Source: an uncultured SAR86 cluster bacterium (GTDB taxonomy: Bacteria; Pseudomonadota; Gammaproteobacteria; Magnimaribacterales; TMED112). From it: DNA of 64,000 nt. The stretch is taken from contig CABZLG010000001.1 of assembly GCA_902526535.1 (NCBI GenBank), positions 43,764-107,763 of the forward strand, read 5' to 3'. Below, piece by piece: positions 33,920 to 41,729 of this stretch. How positions within the stretch are numbered: position 1 is the stretch's first letter; each line of letters begins with the position of its first letter. A program made the translations under genes and the position numbers. The notes under the pieces are model-generated. The model was not told where the DNA came from. It searched no databases and saw only the letters and a list, made by a program, of their open reading frames with translations.

Positions 33920-34021
33920 ATGGAAAAGTATTTTAATAACATAATTAATAAGTTTTCAGACTCCATAGAGTTAGCTACTCTATGTCTAATTTTTGTAGTA
34001 TTAATTGTAGGCATTTCCTAG
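33920..34021 (+). CDS. Tiny membrane protein 2 (33 residues), unknown
   Basis: ATG at 33920, TAG at 34019-34021. The first half is amphipathic (MEKYFNNIINKFSDS); the second half is one hydrophobic helix (IELATLCLIFVVLIVGIS). The start is one base after the stop of the preceding tiny gene, suggesting coupling. GGAG at 33898-33901 is about 18 bases upstream, further than usual. Both peptides have an N-terminal aromatic/basic amphipathic stretch and one helix. The layout resembles a two-peptide membrane module. Function unknown. Confidence 0.5.
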   Translation: MEKYFNNIINKFSDSIELATLCLIFVVLIVGIS

Positions 34022-34052
34022 ATACTTCTGTATACTTTTTTCGGTGTGAAAT

Positions 34053-34592
34053 ATGAAAATTAAAATCATTGCAACAATTTTTTTATATCTTTTTTCAAGC
34101 AGTGTTCTTTCCGCATGTGAAGGTCTTCTAGATGAGGAAGTAAAAATTCTAAATGAAAAAAAATATCAAAATCTTTGTGAGTATTCTGGTAAAACTATTC
34201 TTGTAGTTAATACTGCGAGCAAATGTGGATTTACTTACCAATATGAAGAGCTTGAACAACTACAAAGACGTTTTAAAAAAGATAACTTCACTGTTTTAGG
34301 GTTCCCATCAAGAAATTTTCTTTATCAAGAATTCACCGATGAAGAAGAAGTTGCAGAATTTTGTAAGTCAACTTTTGATATTACATTTCCTCTTTTCTCA
34401 ATAACAAATGTAAACGCGGTAAATACACATCCTTTCTTTGAAAAGTTATTCGAAATTACACAAAAAAGACCTACTTGGAACTTTCATAAATTTTTAATTA
34501 CTAGTAAAGGAGAGGTGAAAAGTTTTTCTCATAGGATAAATCCTTCAGATCCGCAGATAGTTGAAGCAATTCAGCAATCTATAGACTCATAA
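34053..34592 (+). CDS. Periplasmic glutathione peroxidase-like protein
   Basis: Thioredoxin-fold peroxidase of 179 residues with a signal peptide ending in VLSAC (Cys22). That site could be a lipobox, or this cysteine could pair with Cys42 in NLCEYSG. The peroxidatic cysteine is in NTASKCGFTYQYEEL. The WNFHKFLI motif supplies the catalytic Trp and Asn. The usual GFPCNQF is GFPSRNF here, so the resolving cysteine and the catalytic glutamine are replaced, as in an exported GPx subfamily with GFPS. Reductant is therefore uncertain. TATACT (34031-34036) lies before the ATG. The 3' end overlaps convergent rpiA by 22 bases. Confidence 0.88.
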   Translation: MKIKIIATIFLYLFSSSVLSACEGLLDEEVKILNEKKYQNLCEYSGKTILVVNTASKCGFTYQYEELEQLQRRFKKDNFTVLGFPSRNFLYQEFTDEEEVAEFCKSTFDITFPLFSITNVNAVNTHPFFEKLFEITQKRPTWNFHKFLITSKGEVKSFSHRINPSDPQIVEAIQQSIDS

Positions 34593-35233
34593 TACGTATC
34601 TCTACCTATCTTTATTGAGGTAGGCTTGTTTCTTGCAAATATACCTACTTCTACAATGCCAGGAACAGATATGAGTTCTACCTCCATTTTTTCTGGATCA
34701 GAAATTAACATCCCATGTATGTCTAGAATAATATTTCCACTATCAGATAAAAAACTTCTCTTTGTTATTTTTTCACCCATATTTTCTAAATTTCTTCTTA
34801 CTGAATGTTCTGCAAATGGAAGCACTTCTATTGGTAAAGGAAATGTACCAAGAGTTTCAACTTCTTTAGAGTCATCAGCTATACATATAAATTTTTTTGA
34901 AGCTGCAGCTAGTATTTTTTCTTTAGTGTGTGCCCCTCCACCGCCTTTAATAAGATAATAATTTTTATCTATCTCATCTGCTCCATCAATGTAGTAATCT
35001 AATAAAAAATTCTCTGGTGCTCCTTGTGAAACTTTAAATTGTAGATTCTCCAATAACTCTGTTGATTCATTTGAGCTTGAAAAAATATTGTTTATTCTGT
35101 GTTTAAAATTTGAAAGAAATTCGTTTATAAAAATGGTTGTTGTGGACCCTGTCCCAATACCTATATTTATTTTACCATTTGAACTATTTATCTCGTCAAA
35201 TGCGCCTTCGGCTGCAAAAAATTTCTTATTCAT
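34571..35233 (-). CDS. rpiA: Ribose-5-phosphate isomerase A
   Basis: Interconverts ribose 5-phosphate and ribulose 5-phosphate. The 220 residues show the phosphate loop NIGIGTGSTTTIFI (about 22-35), the catalytic-region YIDGADEIDKNYYLIKGGGGAHTKEKI (about 78-104) and ADDSKEVETLG with a lysine, all typical. It overlaps the upstream fau gene by 8 bases and ends the long lptD operon or a sub-operon started at the 6S RNA promoter. Rpe and transketolase are also encoded in the window. Confidence 0.96.
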   Translation of the reverse strand: MNKKFFAAEGAFDEINSSNGKINIGIGTGSTTTIFINEFLSNFKHRINNIFSSSNESTELLENLQFKVSQGAPENFLLDYYIDGADEIDKNYYLIKGGGGAHTKEKILAAASKKFICIADDSKEVETLGTFPLPIEVLPFAEHSVRRNLENMGEKITKRSFLSDSGNIILDIHGMLISDPEKMEVELISVPGIVEVGIFARNKPTSIKIGRDTYYESIDC

Positions 35234-35765
35234 AGATTTCTATTTCAGTAAAAATTTTATCTAATTTAACATCATGCTTTTCTTGAAAGTTTAGATTTGT
35301 TTTTTGCATTTCAAAACCTACTCCCCATAAAACAGGTCCTTTTCTTCCACTCTTAATATTAACAAAAGTTTTGTCATAGAACCCTTTACCTCTTCCAATC
35401 CTATAAAGTTTCTCATTGAAACCAACAAGTGGAACTAAAATGATATCTAATTCAAATATATTTACCTCTGTTTTAGATTTTGGTTCTAATATTCCATAAG
35501 TGCCAACTAAAACTCCTTTTGATATATTTCCATAGCCTAAAAATTTATCTTTTATAAAGGGGATATAAACTTTTTTATCTTTTGGTATTACAAGTTTGGG
35601 TTCAAATTTGATAGGCATAAACAAACCAATTTTCTTAGCTTTCTGAAACAGCTCTTGCTTATCTAGAAGTTTTTGAATTAGATGTGTTTTTTCAATTATT
35701 TCATATTGCGAAAATGAAAGGAGTTTATTTTGAATTTCTGATCTTATTTCATTTTTAACAGACAT
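35226..35765 (-). CDS. fau: 5-formyltetrahydrofolate cyclo-ligase (YgfA/Fau)
   Basis: ATP-dependent conversion of 5-formyl-THF to 5,10-methenyl-THF. The 179 residues have FMPIKFEPKLVIPK and the family signature VPLVGFNEKLYRIGRGKGFYDK near residue 115. Two starts are in frame. The ATG at 35774 would lie inside the 6S RNA, whose 3' end is at 35766, so the ATG at 35765, the first base after the RNA, is preferred. The 6S RNA-fau arrangement is the same as in E. coli (ssrS-ygfA). Confidence 0.93.
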   Translation of the reverse strand: MSVKNEIRSEIQNKLLSFSQYEIIEKTHLIQKLLDKQELFQKAKKIGLFMPIKFEPKLVIPKDKKVYIPFIKDKFLGYGNISKGVLVGTYGILEPKSKTEVNIFELDIILVPLVGFNEKLYRIGRGKGFYDKTFVNIKSGRKGPVLWGVGFEMQKTNLNFQEKHDVKLDKIFTEIEIYE

Positions 35766-35923
35766 CTGAATCATTGTTTCCAGTCACCCTGAACCCTTAG
35801 GTCAGGTGGGTAGCTCTTATTTATAGTAAGGCTTCCTCTAAAGTAACGCACAGCTATAAAAAATCTGCTTCCCTTAATTTACATTATCGGTTCTAGAGTA
35901 AATTCTGAAAAACTATGATTCAG
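35766..35923 (-). ncRNA. ssrS: 6S RNA
   Basis: RNA that binds RNA polymerase with sigma-70 and mimics an open promoter. On the minus strand the 5' end CTGAATCAT (35923-35915) pairs with the 3' end ATGATTCAG (35774-35766). Conserved blocks match E. coli 6S RNA in order: GAACCGATA (E. coli GAGCCGAUA), GAGGAAGCCTTA (GAGAAGCCUUA), and the 3' arm CACCTGACCTAAGGGTTCAGGG (positions 35805-35784) like CACCUUGAACCAAGGGUUCAAGGG. Position between zapA and fau is the usual gammaproteobacterial one. The length of about 158 nt is shorter than the 184 nt of E. coli. The ends are judged from the closing stem. Confidence 0.95.
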
Positions 35924-35957
35924 ACAATTAAATATTAAACATTTTTTGCAAATGTAT

Positions 35958-36245
35958 CTATTGGTTTATAAATAATTTTATTTTATTTGTTAAGTCGTCT
36001 AAAGCTCTTTCATTTATTTCACTTTCAGAGGAAAGATCTTCATTTTTTAATTCATATTCGATGGCAAATCTAAGAGCAATTTGCACTAATGCATGATCAA
36101 GCTTTTCTTCAGGAGCATTAATTTCCTCAAGAAGTTTTTCAATCTTTTTTTTCGCCTTTCCAAAGGGTATAAATTCATCAGCCGGTATACTAAACGAAAA
36201 AGTTCTTTCGCCTAATTTAATGTCTACTCTTTGTTCGTCATTCAT
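35958..36245 (-). CDS. zapA: Cell division protein ZapA
   Basis: Small FtsZ-ring stabiliser of 95 residues. The N-terminal beta part has VDIKLGERTFSFSIPADE; the C-terminal part is a long helix (HALVQIALRFAIEYELKN) that forms the tetrameric coiled coil. It overlaps the upstream SDR gene by 4 bases (ATGA). The 6S RNA follows 34 bases downstream, an arrangement conserved in gammaproteobacteria. Confidence 0.92.
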   Translation of the reverse strand: MNDEQRVDIKLGERTFSFSIPADEFIPFGKAKKKIEKLLEEINAPEEKLDHALVQIALRFAIEYELKNEDLSSESEINERALDDLTNKIKLFINQ

Positions 36246-36973
36246 CCTAAAGACTTTCCACCATCAACATTAATATTTCTTCCTGTCATATATGTATTTT
36301 TTGTGACTAAATAATCAACCATCAATACAATATCTTTTACCGACCCCATTCGCCTAAGTGGTACTTTTTTTAATATTTCTTCCTTCTTTTCTTCATCTGG
36401 CTCATTTCCGACATCCCATAAAATAACACCTGGTGCTACTGAATTTACTAACACCTCAGGTGCTAATTCAGATGCAAGTGATTTCGTCATATTCAATAAC
36501 CCTGCCTTTGCAGCAGCATAGGTAACATACTTTGCTAAGCCTGATTCAGCATAAATATCTGTAATATTGACTATCGAGCCTGTATTTTTCTTTAACCTTC
36601 CTCCTAAAAATTTGCATATGAACATTGGTGCCTTTAGGTTTGAGGATAAAAGTGCACTCCAGTCTTCTTCTTCAATTTCAGATATTTCTTTTGGATAAAA
36701 TGTTGAAGCATTATTTATGATTGCTTTTAAATTTGGTGAGATTTCTAGTACCTTTTTACATAAAACTTCTACTGAAGCATGATCATCAAGGTCTGCCTTT
36801 ATAATTTCGAATGAATTCTTTCTCATCGAATTAAGTTTCTGCTTAAGCTCAATAGCTTCTTTTTCAGAATTCCTGTAGTGAATGATTACATTCCAATTAT
36901 TATGATGAAAGTGTTCAGCAATAGCTTTGCCTATTCTCTGGGCACCACCTGTAATAAAAATCCAATCACTCAT
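36242..36973 (-). CDS. SDR pteridine reductase-like protein (FolM-like)
   Basis: Short-chain reductase of 243 residues. The cofactor motif TGGAQRIGKAIA has the arginine typical of pteridine reductases (TGxxxRxG). The region IINNASTFYPKEI and the catalytic YAAAK in YVTYAAAKAGLLNMT follow, and the C-terminus is MTGRNINVDGGKSLG. A dihydropterin or dihydrofolate reductase role (FolM/PTR1) is the best guess. The ATG at 36973 gives the common N-terminus and overlaps cca by 8 bases. Confidence 0.83.
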   Translation of the reverse strand: MSDWIFITGGAQRIGKAIAEHFHHNNWNVIIHYRNSEKEAIELKQKLNSMRKNSFEIIKADLDDHASVEVLCKKVLEISPNLKAIINNASTFYPKEISEIEEEDWSALLSSNLKAPMFICKFLGGRLKKNTGSIVNITDIYAESGLAKYVTYAAAKAGLLNMTKSLASELAPEVLVNSVAPGVILWDVGNEPDEEKKEEILKKVPLRRMGSVKDIVLMVDYLVTKNTYMTGRNINVDGGKSLG

Positions 36974-37976
36974 ATCTCTCAATTATATTAATTATTTTTT
37001 TCTTTTTAATTTTTTCAATTTCATCATGTTTATGTGATGTTAAGTCAGTAAAATCTATTTTTGTAATTTCATCTATAACATTGCAACAATATTTACTCTT
37101 ATCATCAAAATATTTGATGATATCTTTAAAAATTACTCTTTTTTTATCATTTAAAAATGATGAAAAGAAAAGAAATTTATCATCAGCACTACAACTTTTG
37201 TTAAATTGTTGAATTTGTTTCCATATTTCTAGATATTGAAGAAATTTTTTTGGCATATATTTTTTTAGCTTTAAACAGAAATTATATTTATTAGCTTGAT
37301 TAATTTGAGAAAGAGCAATTTCAGGTCTTTGATCAATTATTTTTGGTATTTTAACTAACTTAGAAAACCAAGGTTCTTGAAGATTAAAGTTTTTAATCAC
37401 TTTTAAAAATCTTGAGAAATCAAAATTTAGTGCCTTCAGAGTTTCTTCCCAAACTCTTTCACCACTTAAATAATGCAGCTCCCCAGATTGCGAAATTTTT
37501 TGCAAACCTTTTTTGGTACTTGTGTGGATTTGAAAATCACTAAATTTGGCATAAAATCTCGCAAGTCTTAAAGCTCTTAGAGAGTCTTCAAAAAAACTTT
37601 CAGATACATGTCTTAGAACTTTTTTCTTTAAATCATTTACACCTCCAAACGGATCAATCAAATCCCCACTTTCATTCTGTGCAATTGCATTTATAGTTAA
37701 ATCTCTTCTCTGTAAGTCTTCTTCAAGAGAGATAGTTTTATCAAAAATAAATTGAAAATCTCCATGCTTCCTTCCTACTTTTTTTTCTTTTCTTCCTAAT
37801 GCGTAAGCCTCTTTAGTCTTAGGATGTAAGAATACAGGAAAATCCTTACCTACCTTTTTAAAACCATGTGAAAACATCTCCTCTGGTGAAGAGCCAATTA
37901 CAACCCAATCTGTCTCACCAGGTATAAATCCTAATAATTCATCTCTAATTGCTCCACCAACTTTATATATCTTCAT
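36966..37976 (-). CDS. cca: CCA tRNA nucleotidyltransferase (class II), lacking an HD domain
   Basis: Adds or repairs the 3' CCA of tRNAs. The 336 residues start with MKIYKVGGAIRDELLGF and the nucleotidyltransferase acidic pair in GETDWVVIGS (family DxD pattern kept as E-x-D). Then come EDLQRRDLTINAIA, IDPFGGVNDLKKKVLRHV and the neck motif SLRALRLARFYAKF. E. coli Cca is about 412 residues with a C-terminal HD phosphohydrolase domain; here the C-terminal part is short and has no HD motif. Overlaps apaH by 4 bases. Confidence 0.93.
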   Translation of the reverse strand: MKIYKVGGAIRDELLGFIPGETDWVVIGSSPEEMFSHGFKKVGKDFPVFLHPKTKEAYALGRKEKKVGRKHGDFQFIFDKTISLEEDLQRRDLTINAIAQNESGDLIDPFGGVNDLKKKVLRHVSESFFEDSLRALRLARFYAKFSDFQIHTSTKKGLQKISQSGELHYLSGERVWEETLKALNFDFSRFLKVIKNFNLQEPWFSKLVKIPKIIDQRPEIALSQINQANKYNFCLKLKKYMPKKFLQYLEIWKQIQQFNKSCSADDKFLFFSSFLNDKKRVIFKDIIKYFDDKSKYCCNVIDEITKIDFTDLTSHKHDEIEKIKKKKIINIIERYE

Positions 37977-38791
37977 TTCTGAGAGTCTACTGTAATAATT
38001 GATCTATCGTTAATATTGATTGCGGCTAAGGAGCCACCCCAAACGCATCCTAGATCAACTCCTTTTATTTTATTATTATTTGTGACACCTTTCAGTGCAG
38101 CCCAATGGCCAAACACAATGCTATCAACTTCTTTTAAAGTCTTATGTTTATAATTGAACCAAGGTTGATATTTTTGCTTTGGTGATTCCTTAATTTTGGT
38201 ATTTAAGTCTAATTTATTTTCTTTAGTTATGAATCTCATTCTGGTGAAAGCATTTACAAGGTATCTTCTCCTATTTTTTTTATTAGTTGATTTAGAAATT
38301 GCCTTCCTTCTATCACCATACATTTGATCAAGAAACTTTTCAGGGTTAGATCTTAAGGAAGAGGTTAGTTCTTCATTTGCAGCTTTTACATCCTTAATAG
38401 ACCAAGTGGGCAGAACACCTGCATGTACAACAAGTGTTTTTTTTGTTTCATTTGAGAGCACTTTGGCAAAAGGGAAATTTAAAAAATAATCTAGAATTTC
38501 AACAGATTTATTCTTGCTTATAATTTTTGTCATAGTATCTTTTTTATCATTATGTTTACGCACTCCTGCTAGAATTGCCATTAGATGCAAATCATGGTTA
38601 CCAAGTACACTCTTTACTTTATTTTCTAAAACATAATCAACTATCTTTTCAGATTCTGGACCTCTATTTACAAGATCACCTACACAGAAGAATTTATTTT
38701 CCTTATTTGGGTCTATAAGTTTTAGTAAATTTTTAAATTCTTTGTAACAACCCTGAATGTCACCTATTACAAATTTAGATTTGTTGTTCAT
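37973..38791 (-). CDS. apaH: Bis(5'-nucleosyl)-tetraphosphatase, symmetrical (ApaH)
   Basis: Metallophosphatase splitting Ap4A into two ADP; it also acts as an RNA decapping enzyme for Np4 caps. The 272 residues show the metal motifs FVIGDIQGCYKEF, FCVGDLVNRGPES and VLGNHDLHLMA at the N-terminus, and VVHAGVLPTWS and FGHWAALKG later. It follows rsmA directly (17-base overlap). The apaG gene that normally sits between rsmA and apaH is missing. Confidence 0.96.
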   Translation of the reverse strand: MNNKSKFVIGDIQGCYKEFKNLLKLIDPNKENKFFCVGDLVNRGPESEKIVDYVLENKVKSVLGNHDLHLMAILAGVRKHNDKKDTMTKIISKNKSVEILDYFLNFPFAKVLSNETKKTLVVHAGVLPTWSIKDVKAANEELTSSLRSNPEKFLDQMYGDRRKAISKSTNKKNRRRYLVNAFTRMRFITKENKLDLNTKIKESPKQKYQPWFNYKHKTLKEVDSIVFGHWAALKGVTNNNKIKGVDLGCVWGGSLAAININDRSIITVDSQK

Positions 38792-39536
38792 AAGCCCTTA
38801 GTATTTCAAAAAAATCTTCCAAGACAAGCTCCTCAGGACGTTTATTAATATCAAACGAAAAACCATCCATTTCCAGATTTAATGCTTTTAATCCAGCCTT
38901 AATTTTTTTTCTCGGGTTCGCGAAACACTTCGTTAAAACCATTTTAAAATTTTGATAATTTAGTTCTCTATCTTTATTATTTTTAACTAATCTGATTAGT
39001 GTTGAAGTCACTTTTGGTTTTGGATGAAATGCCTCAGGTGGAATATCAAATATTCCATGAATTGTGCCAAAATATTCAGTTATTAAAGAAAGTTTATTTT
39101 GCTTCTCTTTTTTTGAAATGAATCTCTCTGCCATTTCCTTTTGAACGAGAAAAATACATTCAAGAAAAATAAAGTCTTCTTCTAAAATCTTTAAAATAAT
39201 TTGGGATGAAATGTTATAAGGCAGATTGCCAAAGACTATAAGACTTTTTGAGGAAAATTTATGTAAATCAACTGCCAGAATATCTGCATTTATAAACTCC
39301 ATATTATTATTATCAGAAAACTTATTATTTAAGATGCTATTTAATTTACTATCTACTTCAAAGCCCCTAAATTTTTTATTTGTACTGGCTAAGTAATTTG
39401 TAAGAGCGCCATCACCAGGCCCTATTTCAATAATTTCAGTAGCATTTGGCAGATTGGCACATGTAAGGATTTTTTCAATGAAAGTGTTATCTCTTAAAAA
39501 GTTTTGGCCAAGAGATTTTTTAGGCTTTATTTTCAT
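38775..39536 (-). CDS. rsmA: 16S rRNA dimethyladenosine transferase RsmA (KsgA)
   Basis: SAM-dependent enzyme that dimethylates A1518 and A1519 of 16S rRNA. The 253 residues contain KKSLGQNFLRD at the N-terminus, the SAM motif IIEIGPGDGALTNYLA, VFGNLPYNISSQII (the NLPY catalytic motif, about 101-106) and PPEAFHPKPKVTSTLIRL. Overlaps pdxA by 17 bases and apaH by 17 bases. Confidence 0.97.
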   Translation of the reverse strand: MKIKPKKSLGQNFLRDNTFIEKILTCANLPNATEIIEIGPGDGALTNYLASTNKKFRGFEVDSKLNSILNNKFSDNNNMEFINADILAVDLHKFSSKSLIVFGNLPYNISSQIILKILEEDFIFLECIFLVQKEMAERFISKKEKQNKLSLITEYFGTIHGIFDIPPEAFHPKPKVTSTLIRLVKNNKDRELNYQNFKMVLTKCFANPRKKIKAGLKALNLEMDGFSFDINKRPEELVLEDFFEILRAYEQQI

Positions 39537-40488
39537 TCAAAGCAATTTTTATCGATTTTATCATGCTGCTAGGGTCTGCTTTAAAATCTGATGCTATATC
39601 TTCAGCTGTCCCATGATCAACCGAGACACGCATAAAAGGTAGTCCAATAGTAATATTTACAGTGCCATGAAAATCTAGTGTTTTAATTACTGGCAAAGCT
39701 TGATCGTGATACATAGAAAGATATCCATCACATTTTGATGAAACAAAAGCGGTATCCGCCGGCAAAGGTCCAATCAGATTAAATTTGTTACTTAGCTTGT
39801 GAACGCTAGGCTGAATAATATTTTTATCTTCTTGACCATATTCGCCACTTTCACCTGCATGTGGATTTAATCCCAAAATACCCATCAAAGGATTTTGGAT
39901 ATTAAAGAGTTCTCTTAATCCCTTTTCTAAAAGGCTTATTTTATTGATTAATAGTTTTTCAGTAATAGTGTTTGAAACCTCTTTAAGAGGTATATGAGTA
40001 GTTGCAACCCCAATTTTAAGCTGATTATTTGCTAACAACATCAAAACATCACTACAAGAAAATTTATTCTTTAAGTATTCGGTGTGTCCTTGAAAATTTT
40101 TAATTTTGGAAGAAATAATACTTTTATTAATAGGGCCTGTAACAAGATTGAATTTATTATCAAATGCCAAATCCGATGCAATATTAATGCAGTCGATAAC
40201 ATAATCTGCATTATTTTCATCTGATTTTCCTACTTCATAGTTTGGACAATTCTGAACATTAATAAAATTAATCTTATTCGATTTAGTATCTTTGATATTT
40301 GTTAGTTCGTTGAACTCAAAACTATATTTGAGTTGGCTATTTATAAAATCTAAAACACTTAATGAACTTACAACAACAATTTTTTCAAAAATTTCTTTCG
40401 AATTTATTTTAGATAAGGCCTTTAAAAAAATTTCAGGTCCAATACCCGCAGGATCACCCAAAGAAACGATAATTTTTTTATTTATCAA
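39520..40488 (-). CDS. pdxA: 4-hydroxythreonine-4-phosphate dehydrogenase PdxA
   Basis: NAD-dependent step of the DXP-dependent pyridoxal phosphate pathway. The 322 residues begin VSLGDPAGIGPEIFLKAL. Metal-binding histidines are seen in FQGHTEYL and MYHDQALPVIKTL, with GLNPHAGESGEYGQED and VSVDHGTAEDIASD also typical. Overlaps surA by 4 bases and rsmA by 17 bases, in the same order as in E. coli. Confidence 0.96.
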   Translation of the reverse strand: MINKKIIVSLGDPAGIGPEIFLKALSKINSKEIFEKIVVVSSLSVLDFINSQLKYSFEFNELTNIKDTKSNKINFINVQNCPNYEVGKSDENNADYVIDCINIASDLAFDNKFNLVTGPINKSIISSKIKNFQGHTEYLKNKFSCSDVLMLLANNQLKIGVATTHIPLKEVSNTITEKLLINKISLLEKGLRELFNIQNPLMGILGLNPHAGESGEYGQEDKNIIQPSVHKLSNKFNLIGPLPADTAFVSSKCDGYLSMYHDQALPVIKTLDFHGTVNITIGLPFMRVSVDHGTAEDIASDFKADPSSMIKSIKIALNENKA

Positions 40489-41729
40489 TAGTCCTTTATT
40501 TCAATGAACGCTTCAGCTCGAAGTTCTTGTAAATCTGATTCAAGTTCTTCCTCAAATTTTCTGCTGTATAGATAATTAAATGCTTGATCTGCAATTCTTT
40601 CATTTGTCTTGTCTTCAATTCTAGTACCAATAACTTCTAAAATATGCCATCCAAAGTCTGAACGAAAAGGAAGAGAAACCTCATTGAGATCAGATCTCAT
40701 CATTACTTCTTCAAAGGCCTCTGTGTACTTTCCTTTACCTGCCCAACCCAGCTTTCCACCTTCCTGTTTTGAGCCAGGATCATCACTAAACTCTGCTGCC
40801 AATTGATCAAAATCTTCGCCAGCAAGTAATCTTTCTCTTATAGAAATCATTAATTCTTCAGATTCATCATCTGGTCTTACTCTGTTAGGAATGAGAAGTA
40901 TATGTCTAACTTCCCATTCTTTTTCAAAAGAAACTGCTGGACCTCTTTTATCATTAAGGTAAAGAATATGTGAGCCTGCACCACTTTTTATAACTTCTGA
41001 AACTTCTCCAATCTTAAGTTTTTCAAGAGTATTCTGAAATAATTCTGGGAAACCAGTTATCTTTCTCCAACCTAAATCTCCCTTATTTTGATCTTCAGAA
41101 AAATTTTCTGATAGCTCTATGAAATTTTTCCCACTATCAACAGATTCAACAACTTCGTTATAAACATCATCAATGTTTTTCTGAGAATTTGTTCTTATTA
41201 AAATTTGCCTAACATTTAGTTCTGGTCCTAACTGTGTTTTAGCTTCTTCTGTATTAAGAAAATTTACTAACTCTTCTTGAGTTATAGATATTCTATTTTG
41301 AACCCTTCCTTGTTGTACCCTGTTAATTTTTAATGATCTTTTGATTTCATCTCTGACAAGCTCATAGGAATCACCCTCATCTTCAATCGATTGAATAAAT
41401 TCTTCAATTGTTAACTCATTTTGCTGAGCAACTCTTTTGACGGTAACATTAAGTTCTTCATCACTTATCTTTATACCTGCTTTGTCAGCAATCTGTAGTT
41501 GAAGTTCCTCAATTATCAGAGCTTCAACTATTTCATTTCTTAAATCCTCTTCAGACGGTACTCTCGCTCCTGAAATAGCAGCTTCTTTCTTAAAATTATT
41601 AATTTTAAGTTGAATATCTGATTCAAGAACAACCCCATCATTAACAATCACTGCAATCCTATCAACCGTCTGACTGTAAGCACCAGCAGATAGTGAAAGT
41701 ACAAAAATTAATTTAATTAAATAATCCAT
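40485..41729 (-). CDS. surA: Periplasmic chaperone/peptidyl-prolyl isomerase SurA
   Basis: Outer-membrane protein chaperone, especially for LptD. The 414 residues have a signal peptide (LIKLIFVLSLSAGAYS), an N-terminal chaperone domain (IAVIVNDGVVLESDI, VEALIIEELQLQIAD) and two parvulin domains. The first is about residues 165-265 (VRQILIRT to GAGSHILYL). The second is about 275-375 (VRHILLIP, EGGKLGWAGKGKYTEAFEEVMM, FGWHILEVI). ATG at 41729 is chosen; TTG at 41735 is the alternative. The start overlaps the lptD stop, so client and chaperone are co-expressed. Confidence 0.96.
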   Translation of the reverse strand: MDYLIKLIFVLSLSAGAYSQTVDRIAVIVNDGVVLESDIQLKINNFKKEAAISGARVPSEEDLRNEIVEALIIEELQLQIADKAGIKISDEELNVTVKRVAQQNELTIEEFIQSIEDEGDSYELVRDEIKRSLKINRVQQGRVQNRISITQEELVNFLNTEEAKTQLGPELNVRQILIRTNSQKNIDDVYNEVVESVDSGKNFIELSENFSEDQNKGDLGWRKITGFPELFQNTLEKLKIGEVSEVIKSGAGSHILYLNDKRGPAVSFEKEWEVRHILLIPNRVRPDDESEELMISIRERLLAGEDFDQLAAEFSDDPGSKQEGGKLGWAGKGKYTEAFEEVMMRSDLNEVSLPFRSDFGWHILEVIGTRIEDKTNERIADQAFNYLYSRKFEEELESDLQELRAEAFIEIKDY

